From assembly GCF_004405125.1 (NCBI RefSeq), contig NZ_SORX01000003.1, positions 1 to 64,000 on the forward strand: DNA of 64,000 nt, in the 5' to 3' direction. Positions 16,885 to 25,362 of this stretch are shown here, piece by piece. Made by a program: the position numbers and the translations under genes. Each line of letters starts with the position of its first letter. The first letter of the stretch is position 1. This stretch comes from Jeotgalibacillus salarius (GTDB lineage Bacteria; Bacillota; Bacilli; Bacillales; Jeotgalibacillaceae). The notes below the pieces were generated by a model that had not been told where the DNA came from, made no database searches, and saw nothing but the letters and a program-made list of their open reading frames with translations.

Positions 16885-18354
16885 TTATGAGTCTCTAGAT
16901 TGACGCTTCGGCTGACGCTGACGGCTGTTGTAAGGTTTGCCTCCGCCGCCGGATTTGCCTCCACGGTTTCCACCGCGGTTGCCGAACTTTTTATCGTCTT
17001 TGCGATATGATTTCTTTTTAGAAGTGAGTGGGCGTTCAGGTGTGATGTCAATTGGTGTTTCGTCAGGCTCTTTTGTCAGAATCTTAAGAGCAGCTGCGAT
17101 TAGATCCAATGAGTCGTCACCATTGTTTACCAGCTCACGTGCAAGTACTTTGTACTCTTCAAGGTTGTTCTTCTTAACTGTTTCTGTCAATTCATCAACA
17201 GCTGCGCGCTGAAGTCCTTCAAGTGCTTCAGATGAACTTGGTGGACGCATTTGCTCCATTTTCTTTCTTGTTGTCTGCTCAACAACACGAAGATAGTTCA
17301 TTTCACGAGGTGTAACGAATGTCATCGCCATTCCCTTTTTACCAGCACGGCCTGTACGTCCGATACGGTGTACATAGCTTTCTGGGTCCTGAGGAATATC
17401 ATAGTTATAAACGTGTGTTACGCCTGAAATATCAAGTCCACGTGCAGCAACGTCTGTTGCAACAAGCACATCAATGCGGCCTGCTTTGAACTTCTTAAGA
17501 ACGCTCATACGTTTCGCCTGTGTAAGGTCACCGTGAATTCCTTCAGCCATGTAGCCTCGGATTTCAAGTGCACGTGCAAGCTCATCAACGCGGCGCTTCG
17601 TACGTCCGAAAACAATTGCAAGTTCAGGTGACTGAACGTTAAGCAGACGTGAAAGAACGTCGAACTTCTCGCGTTCATGAGATTTTACGAAAAACTGTTC
17701 GATGTTCTCTACAGTCATCTCTTTTGCCTGTACTTTTACAACTACAGGGTCTTTCATGAAACGATCAGCAATTTTGCGGATTGGTCCAGGCATTGTTGCT
17801 GAGAACAATAGCGTCTGGCGTGTGTCAGGAACATTTTTAAGAATCGATTCGATATCATCGATGAATCCCATGTTAAGCATTTCATCTGCTTCATCAAGTA
17901 CAAGTGTGTTTACTTCATCAAGTTTAAGCGTGCGGCGCTTAATATGATCAAGAAGACGACCAGGTGTACCTACAATGATATGAGGTCCTTTCTTCATTGC
18001 GCGAATCTGGCGCTGAATGTCCTGTCCGCCGTATACCGAAAGAACGCGTACACGCTTTTCGCTACCGATACGGTCAAGTTCTTCTGATACCTGAATCGCA
18101 AGTTCACGAGTTGGAGCAATAATCAGACCCTGAATATTTTGTGATTTTGTATCAATTTTCTCCAGCATAGGAATTCCGAAAGCAGCAGTTTTACCTGTAC
18201 CTGTCTGCGCCTGTCCGATAATGTCTTTTCCTTCTGATGATAAAGGAATTGTTTCAGCCTGAATCGGCGTTGCCTCTTCAAACCCCATACGTGTTATTGC
18301 TTTTTGGATAACTGGACTAATTGGTAATTCTGAAAAAAGTGTCAAATCCTTCAA
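16885..18354 (-). CDS. cshA: DEAD-box ATP-dependent RNA helicase CshA
   Basis: 489 aa. All helicase motifs are visible: Q motif with [10 protein letters not shown], motif [12 protein letters not shown] (about 48-58), DEAD box (about 153), SATMPG (about 184), and [10 protein letters not shown] (about 325). The tail is basic and Gly/Arg-rich ([14 protein letters not shown]), as in CshA-type helicases that work in RNA decay, ribosome assembly and cold adaptation. The murF-hydrolase-cshA order agrees with B. subtilis ydbR apart from the intervening hydrolase. Confidence 0.95.
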   Translation of the reverse strand: MKDLTLFSELPISPVIQKAITRMGFEEATPIQAETIPLSSEGKDIIGQAQTGTGKTAAFGIPMLEKIDTKSQNIQGLIIAPTRELAIQVSEELDRIGSEKRVRVLSVYGGQDIQRQIRAMKKGPHIIVGTPGRLLDHIKRRTLKLDEVNTLVLDEADEMLNMGFIDDIESILKNVPDTRQTLLFSATMPGPIRKIADRFMKDPVVVKVQAKEMTVENIEQFFVKSHEREKFDVLSRLLNVQSPELAIVFGRTKRRVDELARALEIRGYMAEGIHGDLTQAKRMSVLKKFKAGRIDVLVATDVAARGLDISGVTHVYNYDIPQDPESYVHRIGRTGRAGKKGMAMTFVTPREMNYLRVVEQTTRKKMEQMRPPSSSEALEGLQRAAVDELTETVKKNNLEEYKVLARELVNNGDDSLDLIAAALKILTKEPDETPIDITPERPLTSKKKSYRKDDKKFGNRGGNRGGKSGGGGKPYNSRQRQPKRQSRDS

Positions 18355-18423
18355 ACTCCTTTGTTTTGTGAATCATCTATTTCATACACATAGCTAAGAT
18401 CGCTCAGAAGACTGCGACAGCCT

Positions 18424-18714
18424 TTATTCGTTGTCCTTAACGGTTAAAATAAGCGGGGGCATTTCTTCCCCAAAAAATAAAACCCGGTCATAGGCCGAGT
18501 GCGTCAGAGATGCCAATACTTCAATTGGTCTTTCATACTGGTTAAAGACAACCATCAAAAATACGCAGGACGCATTCAGTCCATTACGGAGAAATCCGTT
18601 TAACGTATTTAAAAGTTTTATCACACTCTTCTCATAAATAAGAGAGCTTTTTGCTAATTGTAGCAGATGTCTTACGTATCTTATCATGTCTATTTTCAAA
18701 ACACAATCATCCAT
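18424..18714 (-). CDS. hypothetical small protein, doubtful
   Basis: 96 aa reading frame whose ATG overlaps the stop of the alpha/beta hydrolase gene (ATGGATGA), an arrangement typical of translational coupling. The ribosome binding site is poor (AGGAG 14 nt away) and I recognise no family. The C-terminal half is acidic and looks protein-like, ending LTVKDNE. It fills most of the spacer between the hydrolase and cshA. It may be a fortuitous frame. Confidence 0.4.
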   Translation of the reverse strand: MDDCVLKIDMIRYVRHLLQLAKSSLIYEKSVIKLLNTLNGFLRNGLNASCVFLMVVFNQYERPIEVLASLTHSAYDRVLFFGEEMPPLILTVKDNE

Positions 18715-19420
18715 TGTCGGGAACTTTCTCCTGTTTCAAAAAGAAAGCGATCTCATAAAAAAGCTTGTCACAGTCGGACCCATAGCAGATCAGGTGTTTC
18801 GACGATTTTGATAAATATAATCTTTTTTGGTAAGTTCCAACGCGATCATAAACGAACCTTGCAGCTTTTGGAGGGACGATTCCATCCATTTGTCCCTGGG
18901 CAATGAAAACGGGTACTCTGATTTTTGGCAGGAGCGGTACAACGTATGAAGCCAGCCGTCTGAATTCTCTCGCAGATCGGATGGGTGTGTGAAAAAGCTT
19001 ATATTTATAATGACCAAACCACTCATTTTCATGCAGTTTTTTTCGCAGTGTATCCGTCATCACGACTTTCATGTCGCTGAAAATCTGTTTCGGGTTTATA
19101 TAAAGCGCTGCTGCACTTAACAGGACAAGTTTTTTTACCGGATAATGTATAGTCAGATAGGTTGCAATTAAGCCTCCCATTGAAAAACCGATGACATATA
19201 CTTCGTCACAGTATAGATAGAGTCTTTTCAGTTCTTCTTCAGCATAGGTGATCCATTCTACTGCATTTGTTTCGTGAAGTCTGAGGTGCCTTCCGTGTCC
19301 TGGAAGCACTGGTACTGATATGATCCAGTCGGTGTGTTCGCGCAAGTATCTCGCGAGCGGGTTCACTTCATAAGCACCGCCTGTAAACCCGTGAAGCAGT
19401 AAGCATCCTGTCTGTCCCAT
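18707..19420 (-). CDS. alpha/beta hydrolase, carboxylesterase (Est30/YvaK type)
   Basis: 237 aa compact alpha/beta hydrolase. N-terminal LLLHGFTGGAYE gives the oxyanion hole, the nucleophile serine is in GFSMGG (about residue 100), and the acid and histidine are probably in GQMDGIVPP (about 197) and SSKHLIC (about 227). No signal peptide. It lies between murF and cshA on the same strand, but a terminator and a 590-bp spacer separate it from murF. Substrate unknown; short-chain esters are likely by family. Confidence 0.85.
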   Translation of the reverse strand: MGQTGCLLLHGFTGGAYEVNPLARYLREHTDWIISVPVLPGHGRHLRLHETNAVEWITYAEEELKRLYLYCDEVYVIGFSMGGLIATYLTIHYPVKKLVLLSAAALYINPKQIFSDMKVVMTDTLRKKLHENEWFGHYKYKLFHTPIRSAREFRRLASYVVPLLPKIRVPVFIAQGQMDGIVPPKAARFVYDRVGTYQKRLYLSKSSKHLICYGSDCDKLFYEIAFFLKQEKVPDNG

Positions 19421-19511
19421 GACTTCCCTCCGTTCAACCTTCTGTTGTTTTTATACCCATTTTTGTGTTTTTTGAATCAGCATGTTATTTCTACAAGTGT
19501 CTTCTTAAAAA

Positions 19512-19654
19512 ACCGCTGCCCCTCTCCGTGGAGGACTGCGCTTTCCTGCCCCCGGGCGGTGAGCCTCCTCATGCTTCACATTCCGGGGTCTCACCTGTCC
19601 CTTCCTGGGGCGGGAGTCTCCGCCCTCCACTCCGAGGGGCAGCTAGTTTCTGCA
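19512..19654. repeat. Interspersed GC-rich repeat, copy 1
   Basis: About 140 bp with the core ggcggtgagcctcctc ... ggggtctcacctgtcc ... ggagtctccgccctcc. The outer ends CTGCCCCTC and GAGGGGCAG are inverted, so the element can fold back on itself. Four related copies lie at 27136, 36056, 48187 and 57229. All are intergenic and non-coding. Confidence 0.75.
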
Positions 19655-19815
19655 TAAAACAATAGCTGCACCGTTATAGTCATAGTGAATATGACCCGAT
19701 CAAGAAATTGATCTTCCATTTTACAGACAGCGCAGCAGAGCGGAGTCTGCCGGTTTAATTTTAGAATGATTAAAAAAGTGTCTCTTTGAACTCCGACCCC
19801 GCTGTGTTGGCTTGC

Positions 19816-19942
19816 GACGGTTGTGATATGTCCGTTGACGGTAGGATACATCAGGGTTCACGGTCGTATCGGCAGCGTTGACGGCAGTATCCGGCCATTC
19901 CATGGTAATGATACCGAAATTGACGGTTTATTGTCACCAGCA
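19816..19942. repeat. Degenerate tandem array B, 21 bp period
   Basis: Units start at 19816, 19837, 19859, 19880, 19901 and 19922 (spacing 21, 22, 21, 21, 21). Each begins with GACGG(T/C) or a one-base variant (CACGGT, CATGGT) and several end in GTT; the middle is variable. The array sits between the hydrolase gene and the murF terminator. Confidence 0.72.
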
Positions 19943-19974
19943 TCGATCACACCACCAGCCTATATAGTCAACTC

Positions 19975-20002
19975 AAAAAGCCGCCCTCAATGGACGGCTT
20001 TA
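19975..20002 (-). terminator. Terminator after murF
   Basis: On the minus strand AAAGCCGTCC, loop ATTGA, GGGCGGCTTT and TT. It follows the murF stop by about 12 bp. Confidence 0.85.
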
Positions 20003-20014
20003 GAAATACGTTCT

Positions 20015-21376
20015 TTATCTGAATGCGTCGATTACTTTTTCGAGTTCCATGCCGCGCGATCCTTTTACGAGGATGAGGTCACCTTTTGAGAGATGTTTTT
20101 TCAGTTCTCTTACCAATTCTGCATGATCTCTGAACCAGTAGACGAGCGGTGTTCTTAGTATGGCTTCTTCTGCCAGCCATCTTGATCGCGGTCCGAAAGT
20201 CAGGAGTACTGGGATTTCGTTCACATTCATTTGCTGTCCAATTTCACGATGGAATTGTTCTTCGTTTTCACCGAGTTCGAGCATATCACCGAGAACAGCA
20301 ATTTTCTTACCTTCAACCTTTGCTTCTTCAAGAAATTGAAGTGCAGCCATCACTGAAGTAGGACTGGCATTGTAGGTGTCGTTGATAAATACTTCGCCAC
20401 CGGATCCTTCAACACGTTCCATACGCATTGCAGTCATTTCCATCTTCCCAAATCCTTCTTCAATTTCCTCAAGCGTCAGCCCGAGGTGAAGTGCTGTGCG
20501 GATTGCTGCCAGACCATTCAGCACATTATGTCTGCCCAGTACCGGAATTGATACCCACGCTTCTTCCGTGCCAAGCTGAATACGACTTCCTGCTTCATCA
20601 ATTTCTGTTTTTCGTGGATAAAGTCCATTTGTTTCATCATAACCATAGGATGCACTCTTCAATCCATCTGCTTTTTCAACGAGTGATCTTAGCAATGGTT
20701 CGTCACCATAGTAAAACAGTATGCCATTTTGATTTAACCCGGAGATGATTTCAAATTTCGCTTTAGCAATGTTTTCTCTTGAACCAAGATCCTGGAGGTG
20801 GGATTCACCGATGTTCGTGATAACCGCAATGTCCGGCGTAGCGATATTACTCAGCAGTTCGATTTCACCAAATCCGCTCATACCCATTTCCAGCACCGCA
20901 ACATCAGTCGTTTCTTTGATATTCAATAATGTCAGCGGGAGTCCAAGGTTATTGTTGAAATTGCCATCAGTTTTCTGCACGCTGTATTTTGTTGAAAGGA
21001 CGCCGGCAATCATATCTTTTGTTGTCGTCTTCCCGTTGCTTCCGGTAATTGCAACAACTTTAAAATGGTTTTCCCGTCTATAAGCCGCTGCCAGATGCTG
21101 AAGTGCTTTTTCAGAATCATCCACTAAAATAACCGGCAAATCTTCCGGTGCATCCGGCACATCTTTTTGCCATAATGCAGCACCGGCTCCTTTTTCTAAG
21201 GCCTGGCGAACATATTTGTGGCCGTCTGTACGCTCACCTTTAAATGGGATAAAAAGATTCCCGGGCTGGATGGTCAGCGTGTTAATACTGGCCCCTTCAA
21301 CGACTGTGTCTGCAAATTCCGGTGAAGGAGCATCTGCATGAAGCATCGCAGCAATCTCTTTTAACGTTTTTTTCAT
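20015..21376 (-). CDS. murF: UDP-N-acetylmuramoyl-tripeptide--D-Ala-D-Ala ligase
   Basis: 453 aa Mur ligase. The ATP-binding loop TGSNGKTTTK is at residues 111-120, followed by the central domain with GMSGFGEIELL and the C-terminal domain with LGDMLELG and KGSRGMELEKV. It adds D-Ala-D-Ala to the UDP-MurNAc-tripeptide in the last cytoplasmic step of the nucleotide precursor. It is 13 bp after ddl, whose product is its substrate. Confidence 0.96.
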   Translation of the reverse strand: MKKTLKEIAAMLHADAPSPEFADTVVEGASINTLTIQPGNLFIPFKGERTDGHKYVRQALEKGAGAALWQKDVPDAPEDLPVILVDDSEKALQHLAAAYRRENHFKVVAITGSNGKTTTKDMIAGVLSTKYSVQKTDGNFNNNLGLPLTLLNIKETTDVAVLEMGMSGFGEIELLSNIATPDIAVITNIGESHLQDLGSRENIAKAKFEIISGLNQNGILFYYGDEPLLRSLVEKADGLKSASYGYDETNGLYPRKTEIDEAGSRIQLGTEEAWVSIPVLGRHNVLNGLAAIRTALHLGLTLEEIEEGFGKMEMTAMRMERVEGSGGEVFINDTYNASPTSVMAALQFLEEAKVEGKKIAVLGDMLELGENEEQFHREIGQQMNVNEIPVLLTFGPRSRWLAEEAILRTPLVYWFRDHAELVRELKKHLSKGDLILVKGSRGMELEKVIDAFR

Positions 21377-21389
21377 AGCTGACTTCTCC

Positions 21390-22460
21390 TTAAATTGAAG
21401 TTTTTAATTTCTGTTTCTCTTGATAACGTCCGATTCCAAACTGGACGAGCTTTTCAATCAGTTCAGCATATGCAACGCCTGTGTTTTCCCATAATAACGG
21501 GAACATGCTGTAAGGAGTAAATCCTGGCATGGTGTTGATTTCATTGATAAAGATTTGATTGTCCTCTGTGACAAAGAAGTCTGCACGGACTAAACCTGAA
21601 CAGTCGACTGTCTGAAATGCTTTTTTAGCCATCCGCTGTAGTTCTTCAGTCAATCCTTCAGAAAGCTCTGCAGGGATGACCATCACGGAATCACCATCGA
21701 CATACTTCGATTTGTAATCATAAAAATCCTTTTTAGCCACAATTTCACCTGGAACGGATACTTCAGGAAAGTCGTTTCCAATCACACCAAGTTCTATTTC
21801 ACGGGCTTTAACGCCTTGTTCAATCACAATTTTACGATCAAATTGAAACGCTTCTTCAAAGCCTGCTTCAAGTTCAGCACGGTTCGTACACTTACTGATT
21901 CCCACACTTGATCCCAGGTTGGCCGGTTTAATAAAGCATGGATAGCCAATTTCTTCTTCTGTTTTCAAGTAACTTACTTCCCGATCCTGTTCCCATGCAG
22001 AACGGATAAATGAAGTATAGTTCACCTGGGGCAGCCCAGCATCACGGAAAAGATTTTTCATAATCACTTTATCCATTCCTGCTGATGAAGCCAGCACACC
22101 ATTGCCCACATAAGGAACATTCAACACTTCCAAAAGTCCCTGGACAGTACCATCTTCTCCGTTTGGTCCATGCAGCAGCGGAAAGACAATATCATACGTC
22201 GCACCGGGTGCTGCCGGCACATTTGTCATTGCTTCAGCAGGTGAAACTTCTGACTGTTGACCAAACTGAAGCTCTTTTACATCTTCTACAGGCGCCGATA
22301 AGGACGCCCCCTTTCTCCATTCACCATCTTTAGTAATGAATACTGGATCAATATCAAATTTTGTTAAATCCAGCGCTTTAATGACTGCTTTAGCAGTTTG
22401 CAGTGAAACTTCATGCTCTGCAGACTTTCCTCCGAACAATAAACATAACTTTATTTTCAT
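21390..22460 (-). CDS. ddl: D-alanine--D-alanine ligase
   Basis: 356 aa ATP-grasp enzyme. N-terminal [14 protein letters not shown], central [15 protein letters not shown] (about 175-189) and C-terminal [17 protein letters not shown] are diagnostic; the Tyr in PYSMF replaces none of the key residues of the D-Ala-D-Ala type and I see no sign of a D-lactate variant. GGAGG RBS at 9 nt. First gene of ddl-murF. Confidence 0.96.
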   Translation of the reverse strand: MKIKLCLLFGGKSAEHEVSLQTAKAVIKALDLTKFDIDPVFITKDGEWRKGASLSAPVEDVKELQFGQQSEVSPAEAMTNVPAAPGATYDIVFPLLHGPNGEDGTVQGLLEVLNVPYVGNGVLASSAGMDKVIMKNLFRDAGLPQVNYTSFIRSAWEQDREVSYLKTEEEIGYPCFIKPANLGSSVGISKCTNRAELEAGFEEAFQFDRKIVIEQGVKAREIELGVIGNDFPEVSVPGEIVAKKDFYDYKSKYVDGDSVMVIPAELSEGLTEELQRMAKKAFQTVDCSGLVRADFFVTEDNQIFINEINTMPGFTPYSMFPLLWENTGVAYAELIEKLVQFGIGRYQEKQKLKTSI

Positions 22461-22669
22461 TTATATAATCCTCCAATTGATCTCTATGTAAAAAAATTGT
22501 TTTTAAAAATCTCTTTCCATCTTATCACGTTTTTCAAAAACAGAAATGAGTTTGACGAATCGAATTTTTGTTTTTTTACTATAACAAAAAACCTACTTCA
22601 CCCACCATAAACCTTTAATTTTACTGATAATTCTAAATAATTTTATTATTATTTTTTAAGTTTTTTCCC

Positions 22670-22698
22670 TTAACAAGCTATAACCATCACGTTATAAT
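22670..22698 (+). promoter_or_regulatory. SigA-type promoter of the DAACS symporter gene
   Basis: TTAACA (22670-22675), 17-nt spacer, TATAAT (22693-22698), about 43 bp before the ATG. Confidence 0.75.
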
Positions 22699-22740
22699 CC
22701 TTCTATTAAATACAACTGTACACAACAGGAGGACTTTACC

Positions 22741-23928
22741 ATGAGAAAAATTGGATTACTTCCCCGCATTATCATTGCGATTGCGCTTGGTATAGCAATA
22801 GGCAGCATCAGTCCCGAGTGGCTGGTTCGCGTAGCGGCAACTTTCAATGATCTATTCAGCGGCTTTCTGTCATTTGCGATTCCTTTAATCATCATTGCTT
22901 TTATCGCTCCAGGTATTGGTGCAATGGGTCGAGGTGCAGGTAAAGCGCTTGGCCTGACTGCCGGTATTGCCTATGCGTCTACGATTATTGCCGGGGTACT
23001 TGCTTTTTTAAGTGCTACAACCCTATACCCCATTTTGCTGGGTTCTCAAGCATCAAGAGCATTCGATAATCCTGAGGAAGCATTGCTTAGCGGATACTTT
23101 GGTGTAGAAATGACACCAGTGATGGGCATCATGTCTGCTCTATTACTGTCATTCATATTAGGAGTAGGGATTTCTGCTTTCAAAAACAGCGTTCTGCAAA
23201 AAGGACTTGAAGAATTCAGGTCGATTATTCAAATGCTGATTGAAAAGATCATTATTCCACTCCTTCCTATTCACATATTCGGTATTTTCGCTAATATGAC
23301 TCAGGGTGGGCAAGTAAGTGCAATTATCAACGTTTTCCTGCTTGTGTTTGTCATGATTATCATTTTGCACATCTTGTACCTGGCGATGATGTATACAACT
23401 GCCGGTTCACTGCACGGAAAAAATCCATTTGTCATGTTCAAAACCATGATGCCGGCATACTTTACTGCACTTGGTACGCAGTCTTCTGCGTCAACGATTC
23501 CTGTGACACTTGAACAGTCAAAGAAAATGGGCGTCCGTGAAAAAACAGCAGACTTTTGTGTACCGCTCCTCGCAAATATTCATTTAGCAGGAAGTACGAT
23601 TACGCTTGTCAGCTGCGCAATGGCTGTCATGCTGATTCAGGGAGAAACTGCAACGTTCAGTCAAATCTTCCCGTTCATCCTGATGCTTGGTGTCACGATG
23701 ATTGCTGCACCAGGTGTTCCTGGAGGTGCTGTTGTGGCTTCACTCGGACTCCTCGAATCAATGCTTGGTTTCTCAGGTGCCATGACGTCACTGATGCTTG
23801 CACTATATCTGGCACAGGATAGCCTGGGCACTGCAACAAATGTAACTGGCGATGGTGCCATCAGTTCAATTGTAGACCGTTTTACTAAGCGGAAAGTGAA
23901 GGGTGAAGCGGCGGTGAAGGCTGGTTAA
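22741..23928 (+). CDS. dicarboxylate/amino acid:cation symporter (DAACS family)
   Basis: 395 aa polytopic membrane protein. The re-entrant loop signature TQSSASTIPVT (about 246-256) corresponds to the serine-rich motif of the GltP/DctA family, and NVTGDGAISSIVDRF near the C-terminus matches the substrate/cation-binding helix region. It imports an acidic amino acid or dicarboxylate with H+ or Na+; the sequence alone does not decide which. AGGAGG RBS. Monocistronic with its own promoter. Confidence 0.88.
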   Translation: MRKIGLLPRIIIAIALGIAIGSISPEWLVRVAATFNDLFSGFLSFAIPLIIIAFIAPGIGAMGRGAGKALGLTAGIAYASTIIAGVLAFLSATTLYPILLGSQASRAFDNPEEALLSGYFGVEMTPVMGIMSALLLSFILGVGISAFKNSVLQKGLEEFRSIIQMLIEKIIIPLLPIHIFGIFANMTQGGQVSAIINVFLLVFVMIIILHILYLAMMYTTAGSLHGKNPFVMFKTMMPAYFTALGTQSSASTIPVTLEQSKKMGVREKTADFCVPLLANIHLAGSTITLVSCAMAVMLIQGETATFSQIFPFILMLGVTMIAAPGVPGGAVVASLGLLESMLGFSGAMTSLMLALYLAQDSLGTATNVTGDGAISSIVDRFTKRKVKGEAAVKAG

Positions 23929-23943
23929 TTAGTGGGGTAACAG

Positions 23944-24069
23944 GTTCGGAGAAAAACACGTGGTGTTCGGAGAATAAACGCGGTTGTTCGAAGGTTACCG
24001 CCCAATGTTCGGAGAAAAACATCCCACGTTCGGCGTTCAGACAGGCATGTTCGAAGCTTCATGACAATA
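23944..24069. repeat. Degenerate tandem array C, exact 21 bp period
   Basis: Units start at 23944, 23965, 23986, 24007, 24028 and 24049, exactly 21 bp apart. Each begins GTTCG, in most cases GTTCGGAGAAAAAC or GTTCGAAG, followed by 7-12 variable bases. It fills the space between the symporter stop and the shared terminator. Frame-like translations on either strand are not convincing. Confidence 0.8.
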
Positions 24070-24099
24070 TACCCACTACCCCGAAACTGACTATTAACA

Positions 24100-24140
24100 G
24101 AAAAACCGGAGCGTGCACCCAGCACGTTCCGGTTTTTTCT
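24100..24140. terminator. Bidirectional terminator
   Basis: AAAAACCGGAGCGTGC and GCACGTTCCGGTTTTTT (one G-U) around a 5-nt loop, between the convergent symporter and oxidoreductase genes. Confidence 0.88.
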
Positions 24141-24146
24141 GTTCAC

Positions 24147-25229
24147 TCACTGATACTTCTTCATATAACTCCGGTCGATATAATCCTTCCACCACCAGGC
24201 CCAGCTACCGAATTGACGCCACTTTCCGTAAAGCATAAGTGCCTGTTTCCCACCTGCGGAAAGCAGGATCAATGCACGGCGTTGAGGTGTATAGTCTTTC
24301 ATTCCCTCACGCTTGAGGCTCGCCATCAGGTTATGATGGAGTACTTCCCCCTGCCTCACCGCATAGACGCCGCTTTTTGGCAGTTCCGGGTGTGTGGTCA
24401 GCGCAGCGCAATCTCCTGCTGCAAAAACCTTGCTGTCATCAGGCGTCTGAAGGCAGGCGTTGACTTTGATAAAGCCTTTTTCATCAACCGGCAGGCCGGA
24501 TTCTCCCAGCAGTTCAGGTGCCTGGGCACCCCCGAGGAAGATGACTTCATTATACGAAACCTCTTCCCCGCCTTCGGTTACCACATAACGGTCTGTTACC
24601 TTCACTGCGACATCGTTCTTAAAATAGCGGATGCCTTTATGGTTAAAAAGTGTTTCAATTACAGCATCTGATTTTTGATCAATCAGGTCGCTCGATGCGA
24701 TGACAGTGACGCGGTCATATTTACGGCCGTTCTGCTGCTTCCACTGATGAAATGAGAAAGCCATCTCAACGGCTGCTGCACCTCCGCCGATGATCACAAG
24801 CTCTTTTGCTTTACGGCAAGCTTCAATCCGATCCGGAAACAGATGAGCAGGTTTAATCTGCACCTGCTTTTCTGTGAGACCTTCTATTTTGTCCGGCGCT
24901 GTGTGTGAGCCGATATCGAGTGAAAGACGGTCGTAGGGCAGCCGCTCTCCTGATGATAAGACGACTTCTCTTTTTTCAGGGTCAAAAGATTGAAGCGTAT
25001 CTTCTATAAAATCAATATTTTTATCTGTGCATATTTTCTTCAGATCAATCCGGATTTCTTCAAGCGTATAGAGTCCTTCGGCAAAGCCTGAGAACATGCC
25101 GGAATAATAATGGTAGCGGGATGCTGACACGAGAATCCACTTCACCTCTGTATCACGTTCAGCAGTAAGCCGGCGTAATACTTCAAGATGCGTGTGCCCA
25201 CCCCCGGCAAGTACAATTGTTTGCATCAT
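24147..25229 (-). CDS. FAD-dependent NAD(P)H oxidoreductase, NDH-2-like
   Basis: 360 aa with two Rossmann dinucleotide sites: FAD site IVLAGGGHTHLEVL (residues 5-18) and NAD(P)H site LVIIGGGAAAVEMA (about 144-157), plus the FAD-closing motif VFAAGDCA (about 267). The N-terminal GGGHTHLEVLRRL signature is that of the family often fused to or encoded near SelD; no selD is in this window. A type II NADH:quinone reductase activity is plausible but not shown. The C-terminus is rich in Trp (SWAWWW), which may bind the membrane. Confidence 0.8.
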   Translation of the reverse strand: MMQTIVLAGGGHTHLEVLRRLTAERDTEVKWILVSASRYHYYSGMFSGFAEGLYTLEEIRIDLKKICTDKNIDFIEDTLQSFDPEKREVVLSSGERLPYDRLSLDIGSHTAPDKIEGLTEKQVQIKPAHLFPDRIEACRKAKELVIIGGGAAAVEMAFSFHQWKQQNGRKYDRVTVIASSDLIDQKSDAVIETLFNHKGIRYFKNDVAVKVTDRYVVTEGGEEVSYNEVIFLGGAQAPELLGESGLPVDEKGFIKVNACLQTPDDSKVFAAGDCAALTTHPELPKSGVYAVRQGEVLHHNLMASLKREGMKDYTPQRRALILLSAGGKQALMLYGKWRQFGSWAWWWKDYIDRSYMKKYQ

Positions 25230-25362
25230 TTCCTCCTGAGCGTTTTCTCTATTCTATCAGGCAGCTGCCGGGAAAATAAAGCGTACATGCTTCTGACACA
25301 GCTTGCGGGGTTGAAATAGGATATAATTTTCATAAGAAAATCTGAAAAGATGGGAGTCTTTT

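Noticed and set aside
19721-19903. 60-codon minus-strand ORF in array B
   Set aside because: Open only because of the 21-bp repeat; no RBS and no recognisable protein.
22461-22740. Riboswitch or additional gene between ddl and the symporter gene
   Set aside because: Apart from the symporter promoter the region is A+T-rich and I see no structured element or ORF with an RBS.
23925-24146. 73-codon minus-strand ORF across array C
   Set aside because: It follows the 21-bp repeat, which keeps frame because 21 is a multiple of 3; it also spans the terminator and lacks a good RBS.
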